From Ancylomarina sp. DW003 (lineage in GTDB: Bacteria; Bacteroidota; Bacteroidia; Bacteroidales; Marinifilaceae): a stretch of 64,000 bases of DNA. The DNA lies in assembly GCF_029029505.1 (NCBI RefSeq), contig NZ_JAKJSD010000013.1, positions 1 to 64,000 on the forward strand. Direction: 5' to 3'. The notes under the pieces are model-generated. The model was not told where the DNA came from, did not search any database, and worked only from the letters and a program-made list of their open reading frames with translations. Below are positions 36,129 through 45,162 of this stretch, one piece after another. Positions within the stretch are counted from its first letter, which is position 1; each line of letters begins with the position of its first letter. The position numbers and the translations under genes were made by a program.

Positions 36129-38474
36129 CTATCGTATTACTACTGCATCAACAGGGCAAATTTGCCTGCAAATATCACACTTAATACAAAGTTCGTTATC
36201 GACTTTATGCAATTCATATGGCTTTGCCTCGATAGCATCAACCGGACAACGTTGTGCACACTTCGTACAACCTGTACACTCGTCTTCGATTTCATACAAA
36301 ATCAGATCTTCACATTTACCTGATGGACAAGTTCCCTTGATATGAGCTTCATATTCGTGTCTGAAATATTTCAGAGTCGATAAAACTGGATTTGGTGCTG
36401 TTTGTCCCAAACCACAAATACTTCCTTTCTTTGTATTGATGGCTAATTTCTCTAGCAAATCTAAATCCTCAAGCTTGCCTTTTCCTGATTTAATTTTATC
36501 AAGAATTTCAAGCATTCTTCGGGTTCCAATCCTACAGAAGGTACATCGTCCACAAGATTCTTCCTGAGTAAATGACAAAAAGTAACGAGCAATATCAACC
36601 ATACAATCGGATTCATCGAGAACAATTAGTCCTCCCGATCCCATCATGGCTCCCACTTCCTTCAAGGAATCAAAATCGATGGTTGTATCAGCCATATCAG
36701 CCGGAATACAACCTCCCGATGGACCTCCAATCTGAACCGCTTTAAATTTTTTCCCGTTTGCAATTCCACCACCAATTTCTTCAACAATCTGACGAATTGT
36801 GATACCCATTGGAACTTCAATCAATCCACCTCTATTTATTTTTCCAGCCAAAGCAAACACCTTGGTGCCTTTACTTTTCTCCGTTCCAATTTTATTGAAA
36901 TCATCTGCTCCATTTCTTAAAATCCATGGCACCAATGAGAAAGTTTCCGTATTGTTAATAAGGGTTGGTTGCTCCCAAAGTCCTTTTTCTGCGGGGTAAG
37001 GTGGACGTAATTTTGGAATGCCTCGTTGCCCCTCTATTGAAGCAATTAAAGCTGTTTCTTCACCGCAAACAAAAGCTCCCGCTCCTTCGAAAATTTCCAT
37101 ATCGAAAGAGAAATCTGATCCTAAGATGTTTTTACCCAGAATACCTTTCTCCCTGCAGATCTTAATGCCTTCTCTGATTCGTTCTACAGCCAAAGGATAT
37201 TCTGCACGAATGTACAATCGTCCTTCTGTAGCACCAACAGCATAAGCAGCAATGATAATTCCTTCGATTACACGGAATGGGTAGGATTCCAACAGCATTC
37301 TATCCATAAAAGCGCCGGGGTCACCCTCATCGCCATTACAGATAATATATTTCTTTTCAGATTGAGCTTGCTTAACCAAACGCCACTTAATGGCTGATGG
37401 AAAACCAGCGCCTCCACGACCTTTCAGTCCACTATTCTCAATTTCATCTATAATCTGATCGGGATTCATTTCTTTCAAGCATTTTTCCAAAGCCTTGAAT
37501 CCTTCTTTACTCTTATATTCTTCAAAATCTGAAGGTCGAATTTCACCTCGATATTCGGTTGCGATATTAATTTGACCTTTTAAGAATTCTGCAATTGGTG
37601 TATCTTTTTCATTGACACTGTAACGAGCCGAAGACTGTGGAATATCTGTAAAAGTTAAATTCTCTGCATAATTATAGAATTTACTTTTGAAACGATTCAT
37701 GAAACTGTCGGACTTAAAATGCTTTTGAATAATATCACCTACATCTTCCGACTTTAGCTTCGTATAATAAACAGCATCCTCGCCCGGTTTGTGAATCTCC
37801 ATCATAGGAACTTGATTACACACCCCAACACAACCAACTTGCTTCACATCCACATTAATACCACTAGTATCTAGAGTATCTTCCAAAGCTTCCTTTACAC
37901 CAGAGCTACCACTGGCAATACAACAAGAGCCTAAGCCAATACGAATTTCACCTTGTGGCAAACCTTTTTCTGAAAGTGTTCTCACTTTTTCTTCGCTCTC
38001 ACTTCCCTCTTTAAGTAAGAAATCTTCAAGTACATCTTTTACTGTTCCTGTCTCTACATGACCATAAGTTACATCATCGATTTGAACAACAGGAGCTAAC
38101 GTACAACAGCCTAAACAAGCTACTTCTTCCAGCGTAAACTTTTTTTGCTCATCGGTATCTGAGTCAGCAGCTAACTTTAATTCTCTTCGAAAAGCGTCGT
38201 AAACCTGTCCTGCACCTTTTACATGACAAGCTGTACCTACACACACACGAACGATATGTTCACCTACCGGCTGGTGTCGGAATTGAGAATAAAAAGTCGA
38301 AATACCAGATATCTGAGACTGAGTAATATCTGTGATCTCACAAACTCGCTTTAAAGCCTCTTCTGGCAAATAATTTAATTCTGATTGAATGGCTTGAAGA
38401 ATGGGTATAACCTTCTCTGACGTCTTTCCCTTTTCAGAAACAATTCTATCAACAATGTCGTTTATATTATTCAT
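36129..38474 (-). CDS. NuoE-NuoF (HydC-HydB) fusion, NADH-oxidising flavoprotein
   Basis: 781 aa. Residues 1-155 are NuoE/HydC-like with a [2Fe-2S] site at C78, C83, C120 and C124. Residues ~175-255 are a second thioredoxin-like [2Fe-2S] domain with C215 and C219. Residues ~300-700 are NuoF/HydB: FMN/NADH site KGRGGAGFP (351-359) and GDEGDPGAF (381-389), then [4Fe-4S] at C641, C644, C647 and C687. The end is a 2x[4Fe-4S] ferredoxin (C733-C743 and C763-C773). Family members take electrons from NADH; several (Hyd, Nfn-like Stn) bifurcate. Here HydC and HydB are one chain and no hydrogenase subunit is nearby. Confidence 0.92.
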   Translation of the reverse strand: MNNINDIVDRIVSEKGKTSEKVIPILQAIQSELNYLPEEALKRVCEITDITQSQISGISTFYSQFRHQPVGEHIVRVCVGTACHVKGAGQVYDAFRRELKLAADSDTDEQKKFTLEEVACLGCCTLAPVVQIDDVTYGHVETGTVKDVLEDFLLKEGSESEEKVRTLSEKGLPQGEIRIGLGSCCIASGSSGVKEALEDTLDTSGINVDVKQVGCVGVCNQVPMMEIHKPGEDAVYYTKLKSEDVGDIIQKHFKSDSFMNRFKSKFYNYAENLTFTDIPQSSARYSVNEKDTPIAEFLKGQINIATEYRGEIRPSDFEEYKSKEGFKALEKCLKEMNPDQIIDEIENSGLKGRGGAGFPSAIKWRLVKQAQSEKKYIICNGDEGDPGAFMDRMLLESYPFRVIEGIIIAAYAVGATEGRLYIRAEYPLAVERIREGIKICREKGILGKNILGSDFSFDMEIFEGAGAFVCGEETALIASIEGQRGIPKLRPPYPAEKGLWEQPTLINNTETFSLVPWILRNGADDFNKIGTEKSKGTKVFALAGKINRGGLIEVPMGITIRQIVEEIGGGIANGKKFKAVQIGGPSGGCIPADMADTTIDFDSLKEVGAMMGSGGLIVLDESDCMVDIARYFLSFTQEESCGRCTFCRIGTRRMLEILDKIKSGKGKLEDLDLLEKLAINTKKGSICGLGQTAPNPVLSTLKYFRHEYEAHIKGTCPSGKCEDLILYEIEDECTGCTKCAQRCPVDAIEAKPYELHKVDNELCIKCDICRQICPVDAVVIR

Positions 38475-38588
38475 TTTTTAAAAATAAATAGAACGCTAAG
38501 ACGGAAAGTCGCTAGGAAAATCCCCTTATTTGCTCACTCTTTAGCTAAACTTATAAATACTCTAGGCACTCATAAATACTTGAAGTAC

Positions 38589-40472
38589 TTATTTCCCGAT
38601 ACAATAAAGATTCTTACCTGCTCGAATATAAATATGACCATCTGCAAATGCAGGTGTAGAATCTGATTTCTCTCCTAAGTTCGATGTTGCAACAGAAACA
38701 AACTCTTTGTCTGCTTTAAAAATATGCATGCTTCCAGCTCTGTCCAGCAGATAAATTTTATCATCAACCAAAATTGGTGATGCATAAAAACCATTATCAA
38801 ATTCATGTTCCCAATACAACTCTCCCGATAAAGCATCGTAGCAAGCTATAAGCCCGTATGATGTTACGACAAATAGGTATTTATCTGTGGCAATAGGACT
38901 AGGCACATCCGACAAATAATCGTATGCTTCCCAAAGCACTTCAGGCTGAGCACCTGTCTTGATCGCCACCAAGCTGGCATATTCGTTAAGTGCAAACACA
39001 ATTCCGTTAGCATATGCTACTGATGGACCAACTTCACCTGTAATACAATCTAACTTCCACAATTCTTCACCGGTTTGCGCATCATATGAAGCCACACAAG
39101 GGTCTGCTGCTAAAATCACCTCAACACGACCGCCATTCTTTACAATCACTGGCGATGCCCATGAGACTTTCACTTTTCTATCTGTACTCCATATTTGATC
39201 ACCTGTTTTAGTTGAAAGAGCCATCACTTTACCCGATTTTTTATGATCGTATTGAACGATTAGCTTATCTTCAAAAACAACAAGAGAAGATGAATGTCCG
39301 TAGTGATTATCAGGCACACCTAAGTTTTTAGACCAAACTTGTTTCCCTTTCATGTCAAGTGCAATCAAATCGCCATTAGAGAAAATTGCGAATACCGATT
39401 TTCCATCAGTACTAACACTTGCTGCTGCATGACCAGTATCTGGTGTTACCTCCGGAGCTGCAGATGATCCTGCTATATCTTTCACATCGGCAGTCCATAG
39501 GAGTTTTCCCGAATTTTTATCGTAGCAATAAACTTGTTTTTGATTTGCATCAGCTCCCGAAAGGAATAACTTATCGCCCCAAACAACAGGTGAATTATAG
39601 GCATGCAAAGCCGTTTCAACTTTCCACTTAATATTCTTTCCACTTACTCCATCCCATTCGGTTGGGACATTTTTCTGATAGCCAATCCCATTTCCTCCTG
39701 GTCCTCTGAAAGAAGGAAAGTTTGCCATCATTTCTTTCGTAGGGTACTCTCCTTTATATTTTTTAATTGAAGCTACAGCTTTTGTTTCAACAGGTTTTTC
39801 AATAACTTCAGCCTTAGTTTCTTTTTTCACTTCAGGCTCCGACGCCTTTAGCTCTTCAAGTTTCTCAACGTCCTTCTTCTCTGCTACAACAGGCTTAGCT
39901 GCCTCTTGCTCTGCTTCAGGTGTAGCTTTCACTTCACTAGCTACTGTTTCTGCTTTTGCAACTTTAGCCGCATCCGTAAAACGTGTTCCCAAATCCTTAT
40001 GCGTAACAAAAGCCAGAATCAGAGTTACTACAATTAAAACAGATCCTCCTATACTAACCCACTTTCGTGCATTCTTCTGATACTGGATAATATTTTGTTG
40101 ATAATCCTCATCAACCGATGGCAAATTCTTCTTACCCATTTTCATGACTTGCATGGCAATTATCATGACAATGATAGAAAGCAATAGCAGATAGGCTCCT
40201 GTTCGAACTTCCCATTGATTCGTAAAAAAAGCTTTTCGAACCAACAAATCCATCTCTCGGATTTGCTCACGAAGTTGTGCATCATTGGGGTTTTCGTTCA
40301 ATCGCTCAACCAAAGTATTAATGACTTCGGTATTTACCGGATCAACCTTATTAATTTGCAAGTAATTGACAATTACCATAGCACAAATTAAAATGGCGAA
40401 AACTCCGGATACAATGGCAACACCTCGCCAAAGAGAAAGATTTACAGGCTTATTTGAAAATTTTGTGTCCAT
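38589..40472 (-). CDS. Membrane-anchored PQQ-like beta-propeller with three N-terminal helices
   Basis: 627 aa. Transmembrane helices at ~17-36, ~92-110 and ~140-157, a periplasmic Ala/Lys/Glu/Pro-rich linker of about 80 residues (~165-245), then a propeller from ~250 (FPSFRGPGGNGIGYQKNVPTEW) to the end. Blades include DKNSGKLLW, STKTGDQIW, DAQTGEELW and DALSGELYW. The linker recalls TonB-like spacers that cross the periplasm. It lies 25 bp after the NosR/NapH-like gene, so both probably form one membrane complex. No haem-binding CxxCH is present. Confidence 0.85.
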   Translation of the reverse strand: MDTKFSNKPVNLSLWRGVAIVSGVFAILICAMVIVNYLQINKVDPVNTEVINTLVERLNENPNDAQLREQIREMDLLVRKAFFTNQWEVRTGAYLLLLSIIVMIIAMQVMKMGKKNLPSVDEDYQQNIIQYQKNARKWVSIGGSVLIVVTLILAFVTHKDLGTRFTDAAKVAKAETVASEVKATPEAEQEAAKPVVAEKKDVEKLEELKASEPEVKKETKAEVIEKPVETKAVASIKKYKGEYPTKEMMANFPSFRGPGGNGIGYQKNVPTEWDGVSGKNIKWKVETALHAYNSPVVWGDKLFLSGADANQKQVYCYDKNSGKLLWTADVKDIAGSSAAPEVTPDTGHAAASVSTDGKSVFAIFSNGDLIALDMKGKQVWSKNLGVPDNHYGHSSSLVVFEDKLIVQYDHKKSGKVMALSTKTGDQIWSTDRKVKVSWASPVIVKNGGRVEVILAADPCVASYDAQTGEELWKLDCITGEVGPSVAYANGIVFALNEYASLVAIKTGAQPEVLWEAYDYLSDVPSPIATDKYLFVVTSYGLIACYDALSGELYWEHEFDNGFYASPILVDDKIYLLDRAGSMHIFKADKEFVSVATSNLGEKSDSTPAFADGHIYIRAGKNLYCIGK

Positions 40473-40497
40473 ATTTTATCTAATTCCTTAATCAAAT

Positions 40498-41799
40498 TTA
40501 TTTCTCAACAGGGCAATATTTTAAACAGCGAGCACAACTCACACATTCAGCTTTGTCCGGCGTATAATCTTCGCGATATTTAAACACGGATAAACCGGAT
40601 AATGTTAAACCAAAGACTAAACCTAAAAAGCCTCCTAACACCCACGATCCAATATAAAACTGCTCCACAATTACAGCAGCCTCTGAATATAATTCTTCAA
40701 CAGGTGTTCCTGCAGACTTAAAAGCTTCGATTTCTACACTTGGTAGCATTGAATCTGCCTTAAAGAGCATCAATTCATTTGCTAAACGAACCTTAGAATT
40801 CACTTTCGCTAAATTTTCATGGAAGTTTGAAAGTGTCCAGCCTCCAAGAATCATTAAAACAGGAATAATCAAGCTCAGCTTTATAAATCGTTTGGTTGCC
40901 GAAGATCTATCTTCCATCACCTTAACAGGCACAGGTTTATTAATTGCTCCCAAAGGGCAAGAATCTTCACACAAACGACATTGAATACATTTGTTAGGTG
41001 TAATCGTTAGATGATGTTTTGAAAATCGACTCATCCAGTTAAGTAAAACGCCATATGGGCAAAAGAATCGACAATAAGGTCTTGCTACAAAGGCACTCAA
41101 CACAAGAAAGATGGCTCCTATACTAAACATGAAGAAAGTTGCATCGAAACGATAAATTCCGACAAATGGATCGTATCGACAAATTATAAAGTCGGTTGCT
41201 GTAGATGCGTATAAAACTGATAAACCCAAATAGATATAGGGAATTAAACCCAAAACTTTCTGTAGCCAAGTTTTCATTGTTACTGGGCGCAATAATAAAA
41301 CGTCCTGAATAGCTCCTAAAGGGCAAACTCCAGCACAAAAAGTTCGTCCAAAGAATAAGGTATAAACCAATGGTATAACAAAAAAGGCAAGTGCAGATAA
41401 GGGGATGCTATATTCTGGCTGGAAGAGAGCTAAAGTTACATTCTGTAAAGATCCTACAGAGCAAATACAGCCTTCGCGAAAGAAACCAAAATATAAAATT
41501 GAGAAAACCGAAACTGCCAAAACACCTCTTCTAGATCGTTTCTTTAAGATCAACCAAGTTATTAGAGAAAGAGCTAGAATGAGAATGACAACATCAAACC
41601 ATGCGAAAAAATCAGCTCTTGCCTCGGGCATTGAAGTGACTGGTTGTGTATATCCAGATTCAAACTCTGGTTTTGGAAAACGCTGCTGCTGAGCTAAAAG
41701 TGGTAAACCTGAGGTCATCATTAAAACAAATAAAGAAAGCAGCGTAACAAGCTTCTTTAGATTCCAGGTTTGTGTTAAGTATTTTAAAATTTCTGACAT
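40498..41799 (-). CDS. NosR/NapH-like polytopic [4Fe-4S] membrane protein
   Basis: 433 aa with about six transmembrane helices. Two membrane CxxxCP motifs are visible, C155-C159P (GRTFCAGVCPLGA) and C243-C247P (RPYCRFFCPYG), the mark of the NosR/NapH/CcoG family. Two ferredoxin sites follow: C271, C274, C277, C281 and, at the very C-terminus, C419, C422, C425, C429. A further CIC sits at 111-113. NosR has in addition an N-terminal FMN domain; that is absent. Family members carry electrons between quinol or cytoplasmic donors and periplasmic enzymes. The 190-aa Tat ferredoxin gene lies 30 bp upstream. Confidence 0.9.
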   Translation of the reverse strand: MSEILKYLTQTWNLKKLVTLLSLFVLMMTSGLPLLAQQQRFPKPEFESGYTQPVTSMPEARADFFAWFDVVILILALSLITWLILKKRSRRGVLAVSVFSILYFGFFREGCICSVGSLQNVTLALFQPEYSIPLSALAFFVIPLVYTLFFGRTFCAGVCPLGAIQDVLLLRPVTMKTWLQKVLGLIPYIYLGLSVLYASTATDFIICRYDPFVGIYRFDATFFMFSIGAIFLVLSAFVARPYCRFFCPYGVLLNWMSRFSKHHLTITPNKCIQCRLCEDSCPLGAINKPVPVKVMEDRSSATKRFIKLSLIIPVLMILGGWTLSNFHENLAKVNSKVRLANELMLFKADSMLPSVEIEAFKSAGTPVEELYSEAAVIVEQFYIGSWVLGGFLGLVFGLTLSGLSVFKYREDYTPDKAECVSCARCLKYCPVEK

Positions 41800-41829
41800 T
41801 AAGAAATCTGTTTAGGGTATTGAAATAGG

Positions 41830-42402
41830 TTAGCCTTTCTTTTCTTTTTTAAAGCCTGAAAACTTATAGGGCTCATCAGCTGGTACACGCGAAAATGCAT
41901 CAGAAGGGCAATCACGAGCAATGGCACATTGATTACAATTCACACATAAATCGTGACTTACTTGCAACTGAAGCGATCCATTTCCAAAAGCTCCACAACC
42001 TTTCACACATTTACCACAGCCAATACATAGGTCTTCAATTATTTCATATTCGAAAAAAGGATCTTCGATATATTTTCTTTTAATTGCGCCAGTTGGGCAA
42101 AGTTGGTTTTCGGCTCCCGTAGTAATATTCTTTACGTTTGGGCGCAAATAACCACCACATAAATCACAGTAGCCACACATATCGTATACATGAATACACT
42201 TCACCGCAGATGGAGTCACTACACAAGAAGTAGCACAACGCCCACACTGAGTACATTTTGTCGTATCAATCTGCCAAAGCGTATTTCCCGACACCGTTTT
42301 ATGAGCCAAAACACCAGTAACTCCAACTAGACTTGCGCCCGCTGCAAATCGAAAGCACGTATTAATAAAATCTCTTCTGTCCTTTTTCCCTTTTTTTTCC
42401 AT
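41830..42402 (-). CDS. Tat-exported multi-[4Fe-4S] ferredoxin (NapG/RnfB-like)
   Basis: 190 aa. A twin-arginine signal starts at DRRDFIN (RR at 9-10) followed by a hydrophobic stretch to ~35. Cys sites: C50, C53, C56, C60; C69, C76, C79, C82; C102; C126, C129, C132, C136; and C153, C156, C159, C165. This allows about four [4Fe-4S] clusters. NapG has the same form: a Tat signal plus four clusters, working with a NapH-type membrane protein, and here the NapH/NosR-like gene is directly downstream. No nap or nos reductase is in the window. Confidence 0.88.
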   Translation of the reverse strand: MEKKGKKDRRDFINTCFRFAAGASLVGVTGVLAHKTVSGNTLWQIDTTKCTQCGRCATSCVVTPSAVKCIHVYDMCGYCDLCGGYLRPNVKNITTGAENQLCPTGAIKRKYIEDPFFEYEIIEDLCIGCGKCVKGCGAFGNGSLQLQVSHDLCVNCNQCAIARDCPSDAFSRVPADEPYKFSGFKKEKKG

Positions 42403-42413
42403 TCTTCTACAAA

Positions 42414-42617
42414 TTATTGTATCGAATTCTTCTTTTTGTAGTCTATACCATCAGGTAAAGTACAAGCTTTAACTTTCTTACAATTACGGCATACAAAATC
42501 GAAATCACAGCCACCTTCAGAGTTTATACTTCTATAAAGCATCGTTCCTGAGAAAATAGCCAAGGCACTTAAAATTGTTCCTCTGCCAATATTGTGTAAA
42601 AAACTTCTTCTATTCAT
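42414..42617 (-). CDS. Small Tat-exported four-cysteine protein
   Basis: 67 aa. The N-terminus NRRSFLHNIGRG with a hydrophobic stretch (~14-27) is a clear twin-arginine signal. The short mature part carries C37, C43, C46 and C52 (CDFDFVCRNCKKVKAC) and a charged tail. Tat export implies folding with a cofactor in the cytoplasm, so a single Fe-S or zinc site is likely. I do not recognise the family. It lies 11 bp before the Tat ferredoxin gene. Confidence 0.8.
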   Translation of the reverse strand: MNRRSFLHNIGRGTILSALAIFSGTMLYRSINSEGGCDFDFVCRNCKKVKACTLPDGIDYKKKNSIQ

Positions 42618-42700
42618 TATTTATAGATATGAGATGTTAGACTTGAGATTTGAGATCGATTACAAATCTGCAAAGTGTTATTATTTTTAGTTTAAAGAGG

Positions 42701-42748
42701 AGGATTAAAAATCCTAATCTCCAGACTTGCTGATTAAAAATCAGCAAG
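42701..42748. repeat. Two adjacent hairpins between the NHL and Tat-Cys genes
   Basis: AGGATTAAAAATCCT (42701-42715) and CTTGCTGATTAAAAATCAGCAAG (42726-42748; 10-bp stem) share a loop sequence. On the transcribed (minus) strand no T-run follows, so they are more likely RNA processing or stability elements than terminators. They sit in a 138-bp gap inside an otherwise tightly packed series. Confidence 0.6.
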
Positions 42749-42755
42749 AGCTGTT

Positions 42756-43718
42756 TTATTTTAGTTCAAAAATTCGAACCATTTTACGTAATGGATCTAA
42801 AACTACAATCCTATCATTAGAGTCAACAGCCAAATCCAAACCTGTGGTTCCTGCATCGAACTGAGATGGAGCTGCTACTACAGATTTAAAATCGCCCGAT
42901 GGCAAATGAACCTTTATTCTTTCCAAACCTTTTTCACTCGTCACAAACGAACCATCAGATAACATGGCTACATGGCTTGGGTTACAACAACCTCCAAAAC
43001 CATCAACTTGCATCGATGTGCGTTCCCAGGTCGATATTAAATCTCCTTTACTATTATAAGCTTCCAAAGCATGACGTCCTGGATTCACAACCCACAACTC
43101 ACCTTGTCTCCCCAACATTAAATCGAAATAAGGGCTTGGCACTACAAAACCACGAATCCCTTTTTCAAGATTCTTGCCTCCGATATCCTTCACTTTCTTA
43201 CCATCGACAGAATATTCATGTACGATTTTCTGTCCGGCATCAGCGACATAAACAATACCTTCCTTTTCAACTAAGCTGCTGATGTAAGCATTTTTTCCCT
43301 TCACAAGAAAACTGTTATTTAAGCCACCATCAGGCTTTCTAATATCAACTCGGTTGCCAACACCCAAAAGGATATTGCCTGATTCTGATACATTCAAACA
43401 ATGAGCATCACCACGAACTTTCATACTCGACTGAAGTTCTCCTTTCGGATTAAAAATCCACAGCTTATTTCTTCCACTCACATAAATATTATCCTCATTG
43501 CCTATGGCTAACCCATAAACGGCTTCTCCATCAATTTTAAATGATGTTGTTTCCTTATAAGCAATCAAACTTGAATCAACCTGTCTCAGTTTATCCAAAT
43601 CGTATTCATAAATATTTTTTTGTGATTTTGGCTTTTCAAAAAACAAATCGCCAGCAATTAATCCTACCAAAAGAAGTAAGATAACTACAGAAAAAATTAA
43701 GCCCAGTTTGTTCTTCAT
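42756..43718 (-). CDS. NHL-type beta-propeller with N-terminal membrane anchor
   Basis: 320 aa. One helix at ~5-23 anchors it in the inner membrane. The periplasmic part has NHL-like blades (AVYGLAIGNEDNIYVSGRNKLWIFNPKGE, then GQGELWVVNPGRHALEAYNSKGD-like repeats) and a Cys pair in FGGCCNPSH, a motif that occurs in NHL proteins next to an anaerobic respiratory system. It lies 9 bp after the 474-aa propeller gene. Function unknown; a scaffold or redox-partner role is inferred. Confidence 0.78.
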   Translation of the reverse strand: MKNKLGLIFSVVILLLLVGLIAGDLFFEKPKSQKNIYEYDLDKLRQVDSSLIAYKETTSFKIDGEAVYGLAIGNEDNIYVSGRNKLWIFNPKGELQSSMKVRGDAHCLNVSESGNILLGVGNRVDIRKPDGGLNNSFLVKGKNAYISSLVEKEGIVYVADAGQKIVHEYSVDGKKVKDIGGKNLEKGIRGFVVPSPYFDLMLGRQGELWVVNPGRHALEAYNSKGDLISTWERTSMQVDGFGGCCNPSHVAMLSDGSFVTSEKGLERIKVHLPSGDFKSVVAAPSQFDAGTTGLDLAVDSNDRIVVLDPLRKMVRIFELK

Positions 43719-43727
43719 AATCTAAAA

Positions 43728-45152
43728 TTAATTAGCACGTAAATCAATACAAAGCATATGCTTTGAGTCTCGCATCAATAATCGGCCATCAGTTATCACC
43801 AAAGGTCCCCAGGCATCATGCCCATCAAGTATCTTAACCTTATCAAGCAATTCGAACTTTTCAGTTGTTGCTCTGGCAATAGTCAACTCACCATTATCCT
43901 TTAGGATAAAAAACTTGTCATCGGCTACAAGGTAAGGTCCAAGTCCAAAACGATCTGTTTTCCCACTTGTCCACAATATCTTAGTACAATCGTTAGGATC
44001 ACTACAAACAAACTGATTACGCTTAGCTCCAGCATCTTTAGGAAGAATCGTAAACATTTTCCCTTTGTAAATAAGTGGTGTTTGTTGCTCCGATGCCATT
44101 CCATCCTTAGGTTTATATTTCTGAAGCGTTTCAACCTGATAGCTTTGTCCTTTTTTCTTGACTTGAAAAAGAGCAGCACCTGCACCATAGCCAGCAGTCA
44201 TAAACATCTTGCCATTATCAAATATTAATGGTGATGGAGCTACAACAGATGGTGAAAAATCTTTCGTTTTCCATAGAATCTGACCTAGATCATCACCTTC
44301 AGCCGAAACACCACAAATTCCACCAACAGCAGCATAAACCCACATTTTATTACCATCCAAAACCATTGGCATAATAGACGAATGTGACATTTTCCAGCCA
44401 TCCGGATTTGGCGTTTCCCATAAAATTTTTCCTGTTTCACAATCAACTCCAATCATCAGAGCTTTACCTCCAGGAGCAATTATGGCCACATTATTATCGA
44501 TTACCGGACATTGTCCTGTGTACCAAAATGGGACTTCTGAGTTATAATCTTTCACCAAATCGAGCCCCCACAAGAAATCACCCGACTCAGGATGAACACA
44601 CATCACATGACAACGAGGCCCCATGCTCACAAGGTATTTATCGTTGATAGCAGGAACGGTTCGTGACATACCATGATTCCTTTTTACATGCACCTTGTAG
44701 GAACGTTTCCAGATTTCTTCGCCACTTTCCAAAGAGAAGCATCGAAGTGCATCTGCTTTTTTCACCTCATCGTAATCGAGAATATATACCTTACCATTAT
44801 AAACAACCGGTGCAGCGTGTCCTTCACCCAGATCATGTTGCCACATAATTTTAGGTTCTGGTCCAATTTTATCAACTAGCTTGACTGTTTCTTTAGACAC
44901 ATTATCAAAATCAGCTCCTCTAAACTGTGTCCACTTACCTTTCAATTCTGAAGAGTGTTCAATATAAGATTTAAACTTTTCTCCTATTTTAACCTGATCA
45001 ACAGATGCTTTATCTAAAGCTGGACGGTTATCTAAACCAGGAATACTAGCTGATAAGTCTTGAACAGGATCGTAGACTAACCACGAAACAAAAATTGAGA
45101 TCGCAACAAGTGAAGCTAACCCGATAATGATATTTGAGGATTTTTTATTCAT
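43728..45152 (-). CDS. Membrane-anchored PQQ-like beta-propeller
   Basis: 474 aa. One N-terminal helix (~8-26). Blades with docking Trp: SLESGEEIWKRS, HPESGDFLWGLD, DCETGKILWETP. Several Cys occur inside the propeller (CHVMCVH, FVCSDPNDC), which is unusual for the family and could form disulfides or a metal site. It is 9-10 bp from both neighbours, so firmly part of the operon. Confidence 0.83.
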   Translation of the reverse strand: MNKKSSNIIIGLASLVAISIFVSWLVYDPVQDLSASIPGLDNRPALDKASVDQVKIGEKFKSYIEHSSELKGKWTQFRGADFDNVSKETVKLVDKIGPEPKIMWQHDLGEGHAAPVVYNGKVYILDYDEVKKADALRCFSLESGEEIWKRSYKVHVKRNHGMSRTVPAINDKYLVSMGPRCHVMCVHPESGDFLWGLDLVKDYNSEVPFWYTGQCPVIDNNVAIIAPGGKALMIGVDCETGKILWETPNPDGWKMSHSSIMPMVLDGNKMWVYAAVGGICGVSAEGDDLGQILWKTKDFSPSVVAPSPLIFDNGKMFMTAGYGAGAALFQVKKKGQSYQVETLQKYKPKDGMASEQQTPLIYKGKMFTILPKDAGAKRNQFVCSDPNDCTKILWTSGKTDRFGLGPYLVADDKFFILKDNGELTIARATTEKFELLDKVKILDGHDAWGPLVITDGRLLMRDSKHMLCIDLRAN

Positions 45153-45162
45153 TGATTTAAAA

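Noticed and set aside
36129-38474. [FeFe]-hydrogenase or complex I locus
   Set aside because: HydB/NuoF and HydC/NuoE domains are present, but no H-cluster subunit and no NuoH/L/M/N membrane subunits are in the window.
40498-42402. Rnf complex or nitrate/nitrous-oxide reduction operon
   Set aside because: The Fe-S membrane proteins resemble NapGH/NosR, but no RnfC/D/G/E/A and no Nap or Nos catalytic subunit are present.
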